From assembly GCA_937136455.1 (NCBI GenBank), contig CAKZOO010000065.1:21986-85985 (forward strand): a stretch of 64,000 bases of DNA. The letters are read 5' to 3'. Of this stretch, positions 1 to 8,003 are shown piece by piece (within the stretch, counting starts at the first letter, position 1; each line of letters begins with the position of its first letter). A program made the translations under genes and the position numbers. This DNA is from an uncultured Flavobacteriaceae bacterium. Its GTDB lineage: Bacteria; Bacteroidota; Bacteroidia; Flavobacteriales; Flavobacteriaceae. The notes under the pieces are model-generated. The model saw only the letters and a program-made list of their open reading frames with translations, was not told the origin of the DNA and ran no database searches.

Positions 1-503
1 CTGTATTTGGAGAGTACCCGCGCAGCTTCAATGGTCCCAGCCATACCCGACGCATTGTCATTAGCCCCTGGTGAATCAGAGGTGTAATCAGTTGGATCAC
101 TTACCCTAGAATCAATATCACCACTCATAATCACAAAGCGATTGGGATTTTTCGTCCCTCGTTTAATCGCGACAATATTGACAATATCAACATCTTTAAC
201 AATTCTTGCCCCATCACCTTTCGGTGTAAAGTTGTGTTGCTCAAAAACCTCTAAACAGTTATTGCAATCCTTAGAAATTCTATTGAATTCTGCTTTGATC
301 CAACGACGAGCTGCACCAATTCCTCTCTTTTTAGAGATGGTGTCCGATAAAGTGTGTCTAGTTCCAAAATCAACTAGGGTTTTGACAGTAGATTCGAGTC
401 GATCAGGCGAAACATCATTGATGATGTCGTATATTCTCGAATCGGTTTGAGCATAAGAAAGTGCTGTAACTAACAGCGCAATAAATAAAGTAAAGGGTTT
501 CAT
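1..503 (-). CDS. M28-family zinc aminopeptidase, secreted (3' part beyond window)
   Basis: The gene reads leftward from an ATG at 503 and runs off the left edge, so only about 167 N-terminal residues are visible. Residues 1-19 are a signal peptide ending in SYAQ, so export from the cytoplasm is expected. The visible part contains SGDIDSR near residue 127 followed by DSPGANDNASG, the metal-site region of M28 (aminopeptidase Y/S type) peptidases. In classical members the first motif is GHxD with a zinc-binding histidine; here that position is Asp. The second motif, with its bridging Asp in NDNASG, is intact. It lies 60 nt downstream of the decarboxylase gene on the same strand and may be co-transcribed. 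The likely role is periplasmic or extracellular peptide trimming; the substrate is unknown. Confidence 0.85.
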   Translation of the reverse strand, partial: MKPFTLFIALLVTALSYAQTDSRIYDIINDVSPDRLESTVKTLVDFGTRHTLSDTISKKRGIGAARRWIKAEFNRISKDCNNCLEVFEQHNFTPKGDGARIVKDVDIVNIVAIKRGTKNPNRFVIMSGDIDSRVSDPTDYTSDSPGANDNASGMAGTIEAARVLSKY

Positions 504-563
504 AGGGTTTAGTTTGTCATAAAAATAACATTTTAGACTTAAAGGATCATAAATTTTGAAACT

Positions 564-1988
564 TTATTGGCTTTTCAAAGTATTTGAATCCGCTAAATCG
601 ATTATTTTTTTTAGAACCAAGTCGTAATCCGCTTCTTCGGTGAATGCATTCATCGTATTGAGTCGAATGTAGACCTTTTCGTTTAGGATGGTTTGAAGAA
701 TGTAAAACTCACCTTCTTCGAGTAGTGTTTGTCTAATTTCTTTGTTGATCTGATTGAGCTCTTGATTTGTTTTAGTAGCATCGACATATCGAAAGCAGAG
801 AATATTGGTATCTGGATCAACTGCTAATTCCAAATTAGGGTGATTTTTGATTTTATCAGCCAACATTCTACAATTGTCATACATTTTGGTAACAAACTCA
901 TCAAAGATATCTTCAGAATAGGCTTTGAGCATCACATACCACTCAATAGCCATCATGTTTTTGGTGCACTCAAAGGTTCTTTTGGCCATATTACTCCAAT
1001 CTTCTTCCTCGGTTGCTGTGAGCAGGTAATCAGCCTTTTGCTTAAAGGTGTTGTAGGAGTCAGTTCCATTTTTAAATAGAACGGCCGTGGTAATGGCAGG
1101 TAACATCATCATTTTATGCCCGTCGATTACAATGGAATCAGCTTTTTCGATTCCTTTTAAATCTCCTTTGTATTTAGTGGAAAATATAGCGGCACCTCCG
1201 TGAGCTGCATCCATGTGATACCAGATGGAATGTTTTTGGCAAAAATCTGCAATAAAGCTGAGATCGTCAATTTTACCAGTGGCAGTTGAAGGAGCATTTC
1301 CAACAAATGCCATCACTTCGATGCCCTGATCTAATGCTTTTTGATAGTGTTTTTCAACTAGTTCTTCATCAATGGTAAAGTCTTCTTTTGAAGGTAATAA
1401 GATAAGGCCTTCTGCTTCTAATCCCATGATTCTAGCGGTGCGCTCAATCGAGTAGTGGGCCTGTTCACCCACCATGATTCCCAATCGTTTGGCATTTGGA
1501 TGTCGGTTTAAATAGGCTGCTTTAGCCGCTAAAAGTGCAGTTAAATTACCCAAGGATCCACCAGAGGTTAAAAAGCCTCTTGAGCTTTTATCATAACCTA
1601 TTTTATTTGAAAGTAATTCACAAACAATACGCTCAATAGCATTGTTGGCCATTCCCATTTCATAGACCGCTGATCCGTTGTTTAAAAACGAACTAACCAG
1701 TCCAGCAATAGCACTAAGAGGAGCAGTTGCTCCAACTTGATGCCCCATATATTTTTTGTGATGGGTTCGTACAGATCGATCTAGAACGTTTTCAAAAAAG
1801 TTTTCAGCTGAAGTAAATTCAAAGTCATTCCAAAATTGATATTCACTTTCTGCATCCTTAAAGGGAATCGCTTTTCCTTTACCATTAATGGCATTTGACA
1901 AATGATTGGATAGTAATTCAACAGTTGAATTCGCTTGTTTTTTAAAGTCCTCAGCGCTGTATACTTTAGAGAGTTTTGATGAGTTCAT
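564..1988 (-). CDS. PLP-dependent group II decarboxylase
   Basis: This 474-residue protein has the group II amino-acid decarboxylase fold (glutamate, diaminobutyrate, aromatic and aspartate decarboxylases). Diagnostic stretches are TSGGSLGNLTA near residue 141, the cofactor-binding HMDAAHGGA near 258, and IDGHKMMMLP near 288, whose lysine (about 292) should form the Schiff base with pyridoxal phosphate. Length is normal for the family. The exact substrate cannot be told from sequence: 2,4-diaminobutyrate, aspartate or an aromatic amino acid are all possible. It starts at an ATG just downstream of the terminator that ends the fad operon, so it must have its own promoter, although I see no exact TAnnTTTG match there. 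The M28 peptidase gene follows on the same strand. Confidence 0.88.
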   Translation of the reverse strand: MNSSKLSKVYSAEDFKKQANSTVELLSNHLSNAINGKGKAIPFKDAESEYQFWNDFEFTSAENFFENVLDRSVRTHHKKYMGHQVGATAPLSAIAGLVSSFLNNGSAVYEMGMANNAIERIVCELLSNKIGYDKSSRGFLTSGGSLGNLTALLAAKAAYLNRHPNAKRLGIMVGEQAHYSIERTARIMGLEAEGLILLPSKEDFTIDEELVEKHYQKALDQGIEVMAFVGNAPSTATGKIDDLSFIADFCQKHSIWYHMDAAHGGAAIFSTKYKGDLKGIEKADSIVIDGHKMMMLPAITTAVLFKNGTDSYNTFKQKADYLLTATEEEDWSNMAKRTFECTKNMMAIEWYVMLKAYSEDIFDEFVTKMYDNCRMLADKIKNHPNLELAVDPDTNILCFRYVDATKTNQELNQINKEIRQTLLEEGEFYILQTILNEKVYIRLNTMNAFTEEADYDLVLKKIIDLADSNTLKSQ

Positions 1989-2013
1989 TGAAGGGTATTT
2001 AGTACAAGCAATT

Positions 2014-2046
2014 TAAATAAAAAAAGCTATCCATTGGATAGCTTTT
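2014..2046 (-). terminator. Intrinsic terminator of the fad operon
   Basis: AAAAGCTATCC (2022-2032) and GGATAGCTTTT (2036-2046) form an 11-bp perfect stem with a 3-nt loop. Read on the minus strand it is followed by a T-rich tract. It sits 21 nt past the acyl-CoA dehydrogenase stop codon and separates the fad operon from the decarboxylase gene. Confidence 0.85.
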
Positions 2047-2067
2047 ACCTACTAAATTAAATTTCAA

Positions 2068-3879
2068 CTATTGATCAAAAGTATAGCCGTCTTTGGCTTT
2101 AATTTCCTCAGCAATTAAATTCTTAAGTTCGATGACGTTGGGATAATTAGCGTATTTGGTAAAACGTCTAAGTCCCATCAGTAGCATGCGTTGCATATCT
2201 CCATCAGCAAAAGAGATGATAGCTTCTTTTCCTTTGGATGCTGCTATTTCTACTGCTTGATAGAGGTAGAGTTTGGACATGGCGATCTCAGCCTTTTGAC
2301 TGTCTTCTCCAAATCGTTTAGCGTTTTTCTCAGTTCTGAGGATGGCTGATTCTGCCATATAGATCTCGATCAACATATCAGAAGCAGCTAAGAGCAGTTG
2401 TTGGTGTTTTTCGAGTTCCATTCCAAAAGTTTCAACAGCTTTACCAGCAACCATTAAAAAGGCCTTTTTGAGCTTTTTAATCATGTCTTTTTCTTCGGAA
2501 AAGAGTGCTGAGTAATCTGGGGTGTCAAAATCAGGAATACCGAGAAGTTCTTCACCTACAGCAGTAGCAGGACCTAGAAGATCTACATGACCTTTCATCG
2601 CTTTTTTGAGTAACATACCCACGATGAGCATACGGTTGATTTCATTGGTTCCCTCGTAAATTCTAGCAATACGAGCATCTCTATAGGCAGATTCCATCGG
2701 TGCATCGGCGCTGAATCCCATTCCTCCATAGAGTTGAACTCCTTCATCAGCTGTTTGCTGAGCATCTTCAGAGAGAGCAATCTTTAAGATGGATGCCTCG
2801 ATAGCGTATTCTTCAACTCCTTTGAGCTCTGCTTCTTGATGTGAATTACCTGCTGCTTCTCTAAGGGCTATACGATCTTCAATATTCTTTGAGGCTCTAT
2901 AGACAGCAGATTCCCCTACATAGGTATTGGTGGCCATTTGAGCAATCTTTGCTTTAATGGCTCCAAAGTCACCAATTGGAGTTTTAAATTGAAAGCGTTC
3001 TTTGGCATAAGAAGTCGAAAGATTGGTGATTCGTCGCTGTGCTTCGATACAAGCACCAGCAAGTTTAATACGACCAACGTTAAGTGCATTCATGGCTATT
3101 TTAAAACCATTGCCTCTTTCAGAGAGCATATTTTCTACAGATACTTTGGTGTTGTCAAAGAAAACTTGACGAGTAGAAGAGGAGTGAATTCCCATTTTGT
3201 GTTCTTCTTCTCCCATACTAATACCGTTATTGGAATCATTTTCTACAATAAATCCAGTAATGTTTTTATCGTCTTCAATTCGAGCAAAAACAATAAAGAG
3301 ATTACAGAATCCCGCATTGGAGATCCACATTTTTTGTCCAGTGATTAGATAGTGCTTTCCATCCTCACTGAGAACAGCCTTGGTCTTACCAGAGTTGGCA
3401 TCCGATCCAGCTGTTGGTTCGGTTAAGCAATAAGCTCCAAACCACTCTCCACTGGCGAGTTTGGGAACGTATTTTTGTTTTTGTTCTTCAGTTCCATAGA
3501 GGGTGATTGGTAGGGTTCCAATCCCTGTATGTGCTCCAAAAGCAGTACTGAAGGAACCAGTTACACCAGAGATATAATCACAGACAAGCATGGTAGACAC
3601 AAATCCCATTCCCATTCCACCATAGGCTTCTGGTACGGCGATGGATAAGAGTCCCAGTTCACCAGCTTTTTTCATACACTGAAAAGTGAACTCATAATCT
3701 TTTTTCTCAAAGCGTTCCCAATTAGCCCAAAGTTCTCGGTCTACGAATTCCTTGGTACTATCACGCATCATCTTTTGTTCTTCAGAGAGATCCTCCAAAG
3801 TAAAAACATCATCGCATGAGGTTTCTTTGACAATAAAATGTCCACCTCTTAATAATTCATTTTTTTCTTGAGTTTCCAT
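2068..3879 (-). CDS. Acyl-CoA dehydrogenase (long form)
   Basis: This 603-residue FAD enzyme performs the first oxidation of beta-oxidation (acyl-CoA to trans-2-enoyl-CoA). The signature CLTEPTAGSD is near residue 151. YGGMGFSADAPME followed by IARIYEGTNEINRMLI, around residues 390-425, covers the conserved C-terminal dehydrogenase signature; the Glu of YEGTNE is the usual catalytic-base position. It is about 200 residues longer than classical short/medium-chain enzymes, with a helical C-terminal extension as in VLCAD-type enzymes, which suggests long-chain substrates. It is the last gene of marR-fadB-fadA-acd, 11 nt after fadA, and is followed by a strong terminator. Start is an ATG at 3879. 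Confidence 0.95.
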   Translation of the reverse strand: METQEKNELLRGGHFIVKETSCDDVFTLEDLSEEQKMMRDSTKEFVDRELWANWERFEKKDYEFTFQCMKKAGELGLLSIAVPEAYGGMGMGFVSTMLVCDYISGVTGSFSTAFGAHTGIGTLPITLYGTEEQKQKYVPKLASGEWFGAYCLTEPTAGSDANSGKTKAVLSEDGKHYLITGQKMWISNAGFCNLFIVFARIEDDKNITGFIVENDSNNGISMGEEEHKMGIHSSSTRQVFFDNTKVSVENMLSERGNGFKIAMNALNVGRIKLAGACIEAQRRITNLSTSYAKERFQFKTPIGDFGAIKAKIAQMATNTYVGESAVYRASKNIEDRIALREAAGNSHQEAELKGVEEYAIEASILKIALSEDAQQTADEGVQLYGGMGFSADAPMESAYRDARIARIYEGTNEINRMLIVGMLLKKAMKGHVDLLGPATAVGEELLGIPDFDTPDYSALFSEEKDMIKKLKKAFLMVAGKAVETFGMELEKHQQLLLAASDMLIEIYMAESAILRTEKNAKRFGEDSQKAEIAMSKLYLYQAVEIAASKGKEAIISFADGDMQRMLLMGLRRFTKYANYPNVIELKNLIAEEIKAKDGYTFDQ

Positions 3880-3890
3880 ATGCTCAGTGT

Positions 3891-5081
3891 TTATTGTAAA
3901 AATTCAAAAATTCCAGCAGCACCTTGACCTGTTCCTACACACATAGTAACAATTCCGTGCTTGCCTTTTAAGTTTCTAGATCTCATTTCAGAAATGAGTT
4001 GTGTTGTGAGTTTCGCTCCTGTGCATCCCAAGGGATGTCCGAGTGCGATAGCTCCTCCGTTTACATTGACGATCTCGGGATTGAGTCCTAGGGTCTTTAT
4101 AACGGCTAGTGACTGTGAAGCAAAGGCTTCATTGAGTTCTATAAGTTCAATTTGATCTTGTTTTAAGCCAGCTAAATTCAGTGCTTTTGGAATCGCTTCA
4201 ACTGGTCCTATTCCCATGATTCTAGGAGGAACTCCTGCTGCTGCATAGGATGCCAGTCGTGCAATGGGTTCTAAATTGAGTTCTTTTACTAAATCTTCAC
4301 TCATAACCATTACAAAGGCAGCTCCATCACTCATTTGAGAGGAGTTACCAGCAGTTACACCACCTCTAGCATCAAATACGGGTCTTAATTTAGATAGTGC
4401 TTCTATCGAAGTGTCTTTTCGTGGTCCTTCATCACGGTCAACCGTGTAGGATTTGGAAGCTTTCTTCCCATTGGAGTCCACATAAACCTGTTCAATTGTA
4501 ATAGGTACAATTTGATCATTAAATTTTCCAGCTTCTTGAGCAGCAATTGCTTTTTGATGGGACTGATAGGAGAATTGATCTTGTTCTTCTCGGCTTACTT
4601 TATATTGACTGGCAACAGCCTCAGCGGTAAGTCCCATTCCCCAATAGTAATCTTCTAAACCTTTCTTAGCGAGTTCATAACTAGGGGTAGGTTTGTAACC
4701 CCCCATCGGAATATAACTCATGCTTTCAGCTCCTCCTGCAATAATACAGTCCGCCATTCCCGATTGTATTTTGGCCGTAGCTATTGCAATGGTTTCAAGT
4801 CCAGAAGCACAATATCGGTTGACAGTCATTCCAGGCACATCGACGATATCGAGCCCCATGAGTGAAATAAACCTTCCGACATTGAGTCCTTGTTCAGCTT
4901 CAGGCATGGCATTACCAACAATCACGTCATCGATTCTCTTTTTGTCGAGTTCTGGAAGTTGCTCTAAGAGGTATTGAATAGTTTCAGCAGCCAATTCATC
5001 CGGTCTTTTAAAACGGAAGACTCCTTTTGGAGCTTTTCCAACAGCGGTGCGATAGGCTTTGACGATATAAGCAGTTTTCAT
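3891..5081 (-). CDS. fadA: Acetyl-CoA acyltransferase (3-ketoacyl-CoA thiolase)
   Basis: This 396-residue thiolase cleaves 3-ketoacyl-CoA with CoA to acetyl-CoA and a shortened acyl-CoA. It shows all family landmarks: the acylated cysteine in RYCASGLE near residue 91, NEAFASQ near 322, NGGAIALGHPLGCTGAKL near 345 with the active-site His, and CVGTGQGAAG near 383 with the second catalytic Cys. Length is normal. It lies 2 nt after fadB and 11 nt before the acyl-CoA dehydrogenase, inside one operon. The operon context makes degradative beta-oxidation more likely than acetoacetyl-CoA biosynthesis. Confidence 0.95.
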   Translation of the reverse strand: MKTAYIVKAYRTAVGKAPKGVFRFKRPDELAAETIQYLLEQLPELDKKRIDDVIVGNAMPEAEQGLNVGRFISLMGLDIVDVPGMTVNRYCASGLETIAIATAKIQSGMADCIIAGGAESMSYIPMGGYKPTPSYELAKKGLEDYYWGMGLTAEAVASQYKVSREEQDQFSYQSHQKAIAAQEAGKFNDQIVPITIEQVYVDSNGKKASKSYTVDRDEGPRKDTSIEALSKLRPVFDARGGVTAGNSSQMSDGAAFVMVMSEDLVKELNLEPIARLASYAAAGVPPRIMGIGPVEAIPKALNLAGLKQDQIELIELNEAFASQSLAVIKTLGLNPEIVNVNGGAIALGHPLGCTGAKLTTQLISEMRSRNLKGKHGIVTMCVGTGQGAAGIFEFLQ

Positions 5082-5083
5082 AA

Positions 5084-7477
5084 TTAGTTTCTTAGGGGTT
5101 TACCAGTTTTTAACATATGTTGAATGCGCTCAAGTGTTTTTCGTTCACTGCAAAGAGAAAGGAAAGCTTCTCGTTCTAGGTCTAATAAATAGCGTTCGGA
5201 GACCAATGTCGCTTCAGAGAGATCACCTCCAGCCATAACATAGGCTAATTTGTTCGCGATTTTCTTATCGTGTTCTGAGATATAATTACCAGCTAGCATG
5301 GAATCGGTTCCCACCATAAACATTCCCAATGCTTGTTTTCCGAGTACTTTGATGTCGGTTCTTTCAATCGGTTTGGTATAACCTGCATCAGCCATAAGTA
5401 TCGCATGTGCTTTGGCAACGGCTAATTGACGGTCCTTATTGACCACCACAACATCTTTGCCTTTTTGCATGGAGAAATTGTCATAAGCTTCATAGGCAGA
5501 GGTAGAAACCTTAGCCATTGCGATCGCTAAAAAGTGTTCTCTGAGACTGTTGAGTTCCACATCGTTCTTTTGATAGGTATCTGAAGCTCTTAGTGTCATT
5601 TCTTTGGAACCTGCACCACCAGGGATGACTCCAACTCCAAATTCAACAAGACCCATATAGGTTTCTGCAGCAGCGACAATTTTATCGGCGTGTAAACTGA
5701 GTTCACAACCACCTCCAAAAGTCATTCCATGTGGTGCAGAAATAGTAGGGATGGAACTGTAACGCATACGCATCACTGTATTTTGGAACATTTTGATAGC
5801 GTTGTTGAGCTCTTCGTATTCTTGCTCAACAGCCATCATAAATATCATCGCTAGATTAGCTCCCACTGAAAAGTTAGGGCCTTGGTTTCCAACGATAAGC
5901 CCTCTAAAGTCTTTTTCAGCAATATCGATTGCCTTATTGAGACCTTGAATCACATCGCCCCCTAGGGTGTTCATCTTGGATCTAAATTCTACATTTAAAA
6001 TGCCATCACCTAAATCTTCAACGACCACTCCAGAGTTTTTATAAACAGCGGATTGCTCACGAATATTATCTAGAATAATAAAGGATTCCTGCCCCGGAAT
6101 CTTCTGCTGTTCTTTTGAAGTAGTGTCGTAATAGTAATTAGCACCTTCTTTAACGGTGTAAAATGTCTGGTTGTTTTCAGCGAGTTCTTTGACCCAATCA
6201 GCCACTTCTAACCCCTGTGCATTAGCCAATCCAATACCTTCATTGATTCCAATGGCTTGCCATATCTGAAAAGGACCGTGTTGCCATCCAAATCCAGCCT
6301 TCATTGCATCGTCGATCTGGTAACAGTGATCGGCGATTTCAGGTATTCTATGCGATACATAGGCAAACAGCGATCCAAATGACTTTCTGTAAAAATCACC
6401 CGCCTTATCTTTTCCTTTAATAAGGACCGAAAAACGATCGATCACTTCGTCGATTGTTTTGGTAAGCTCTAGGGTGGCAAATTTTGCCCGCTTATTGGCT
6501 CTGTATTCAAGTGTATTTAAATCTAAGGTTTGAATTTCAGAACCTCCCTTTTCATTTTTAACTTTTTGATAAAATCCTTTTCCAGTCTTAGATCCCAGCA
6601 TATTCTCTTTTTGCATATGGGCTATAAAATCAGGAATTTTAAATAGCTCTAAACGTTCATCTTCCTTACAGTTTTCTTCAATACCATTAGCTACGTGAAC
6701 AAGGGTGTCTAATCCAACCACATCAACAGTTCTAAAAGTCGCTGATTTTGGTCTACCGATGACAGGTCCTGTGAGTTTATCTACTTCTTCAACAGTCATA
6801 TCTAATTCCTTCACCAAGTGAAATAGCGATTGAATTCCAAAAATCCCGATGCGATTTCCGATAAAAGCTGGAGTGTCTTTTGCAATGACACTTGTTTTTC
6901 CAAGGAATTTTTCACCGTAAGAATTTAAAAAGTCAATCACAGAGGAATCTGTTTTTGGACCAGGAATGATTTCAAATAGTTTAAGATAACGGGCAGGGTT
7001 AAAGAAGTGCGTTCCACAAAAGTGCTTCTGAAAATCGTCACTTCTACCTTCACTCATAAATCGAATTGGGATCCCAGAGGTATTTGAGGTGACAAGAGTG
7101 CCTTCCTTACGGTATTTTTCAATTTGTTCATATACCTGCTTCTTGATGTCTAAACGTTCAACAACCACTTCGATGATCCAATCCACATCAGCAATCTTAG
7201 CCATGTCATCTTCAGTATTACCTGTGCTGATTCGTCCAGCAAATGAACTTTGATAGAATGGTGCAGGTTTGTGGCTGAGAGCCTTTATTAGTGCTGTCTC
7301 AGAGAGATAATTTCTCTTGATTTTGCACTTTGAAGCTAATTTGGGATCCATTTTATCTTCTGGAATAACGATATCCAAAAGAAGTACTTCAACTCCAATA
7401 TTTGCAAAGTGAGCAGCAATACCTGAGCCCATGATACCAGAACCGATAACTGCTACTTTTTCAATGTGTTTTTTCAT
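5084..7477 (-). CDS. fadB: 3-hydroxyacyl-CoA dehydrogenase / enoyl-CoA hydratase fusion
   Basis: This bifunctional beta-oxidation enzyme has 797 residues. The N-terminal part carries the NAD-binding glycine motif VIGSGIMGSGIAAHFANIG (about residues 10-28) and the 3HCDH signature GNRIGIFGI near 210. The C-terminal part, from about residue 490, is a crotonase/enoyl-CoA hydratase domain with the CoA-binding NFSVGANLAM and the oxyanion-hole segment TFGGGCELSLHAD. This dehydrogenase-first order is that of the Bacillus FadN type and is reversed relative to E. coli FadB. I chose the ATG at 7477, one base after the marR stop codon, which implies translational coupling; a TTG three codons upstream is also open. 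Confidence 0.93.
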   Translation of the reverse strand: MKKHIEKVAVIGSGIMGSGIAAHFANIGVEVLLLDIVIPEDKMDPKLASKCKIKRNYLSETALIKALSHKPAPFYQSSFAGRISTGNTEDDMAKIADVDWIIEVVVERLDIKKQVYEQIEKYRKEGTLVTSNTSGIPIRFMSEGRSDDFQKHFCGTHFFNPARYLKLFEIIPGPKTDSSVIDFLNSYGEKFLGKTSVIAKDTPAFIGNRIGIFGIQSLFHLVKELDMTVEEVDKLTGPVIGRPKSATFRTVDVVGLDTLVHVANGIEENCKEDERLELFKIPDFIAHMQKENMLGSKTGKGFYQKVKNEKGGSEIQTLDLNTLEYRANKRAKFATLELTKTIDEVIDRFSVLIKGKDKAGDFYRKSFGSLFAYVSHRIPEIADHCYQIDDAMKAGFGWQHGPFQIWQAIGINEGIGLANAQGLEVADWVKELAENNQTFYTVKEGANYYYDTTSKEQQKIPGQESFIILDNIREQSAVYKNSGVVVEDLGDGILNVEFRSKMNTLGGDVIQGLNKAIDIAEKDFRGLIVGNQGPNFSVGANLAMIFMMAVEQEYEELNNAIKMFQNTVMRMRYSSIPTISAPHGMTFGGGCELSLHADKIVAAAETYMGLVEFGVGVIPGGAGSKEMTLRASDTYQKNDVELNSLREHFLAIAMAKVSTSAYEAYDNFSMQKGKDVVVVNKDRQLAVAKAHAILMADAGYTKPIERTDIKVLGKQALGMFMVGTDSMLAGNYISEHDKKIANKLAYVMAGGDLSEATLVSERYLLDLEREAFLSLCSERKTLERIQHMLKTGKPLRN

Positions 7478-7478
7478 T

Positions 7479-7907
7479 TTATTCAATTTGTTCGTTCGCG
7501 TAACTTTTAATTACCTCAATGACTTCAAAGAAATTTTGAAGTTTTTCCTTGCTGAGTTGTTGGTCGATGACTTCATTAAAGTGAAAGACTTCTTTTTTTG
7601 ATTCATCTCTCATTTTAAGACCTTCTTTAGTCAATTGTATGATTACAGATCTACCGTCAGTAGGATGTGCTGCTTTTTTAATGACACCTTTTTCTTCCAT
7701 GAGTTTTAAGGTCCTAGAAAGGGAAGTGGCTTCAATGCCCATCAACGGCCCTAATGCTGTTGAAGGAGTTCCTACTTTTGGGTCAATACTCAAGAGTACA
7801 AATGCCTGAGTCATCGTAGCTCCGTATGACTTAGCTCGTTCGTTGTACATCTTTTGAACAGCTTGCCATGCTGTTCGAAGTGCGTAATCAATAGTTGGTT
7901 TACTCAT
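7479..7907 (-). CDS. MarR-family transcriptional regulator of the fad locus
   Basis: This 142-residue winged-helix regulator starts at the ATG at 7907 (MSKPTIDYALRTAW). It shows the MarR pattern: an N-terminal dimerisation helix, a recognition segment GIEATSLSRTLKLMEEKG near residues 60-77, and the wing with PTDGRSVIIQLT, where the DxR motif is typical. It is the first gene of the fad operon, one base before fadB, and is divergent from the acyl-CoA ligase across 96 bp holding an 18-bp palindrome. The likely role is a ligand-responsive (acyl-CoA or fatty acid) repressor of both units. That is inference from position; the ligand is unknown. An in-frame extension to 8012 is open but would run through the operator, so I rejected it. 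Confidence 0.9.
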   Translation of the reverse strand: MSKPTIDYALRTAWQAVQKMYNERAKSYGATMTQAFVLLSIDPKVGTPSTALGPLMGIEATSLSRTLKLMEEKGVIKKAAHPTDGRSVIIQLTKEGLKMRDESKKEVFHFNEVIDQQLSKEKLQNFFEVIEVIKSYANEQIE

Positions 7908-7940
7908 AAGATTTGAAATCAGCTTAAATATATAAAATAA

Positions 7941-7958
7941 TATTATGCATGCATAATA
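7941..7958. promoter_or_regulatory. 18-bp perfect palindrome, putative MarR operator
   Basis: TATTATGCATGCATAATA is a perfect 18-bp inverted repeat in the intergenic region between marR (start 7907) and the acyl-CoA ligase (start 8004). Length and symmetry fit MarR dimer operators. Its position would let one bound dimer affect both divergent promoters. A TAATTTG resembling the -7 element lies downstream at 7978-7984 for the ligase. Confidence 0.7.
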
Positions 7959-8003
7959 AATTTGTGTTAATTTTTTGTAATTTGACTTCATAAATAGAAG
8001 ACT

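Noticed and set aside
142..450. Open frame on the plus strand
   Set aside because: It is antisense to the M28 peptidase reading frame, which has a signal peptide and clear family motifs; the plus-strand product has no family-like features.
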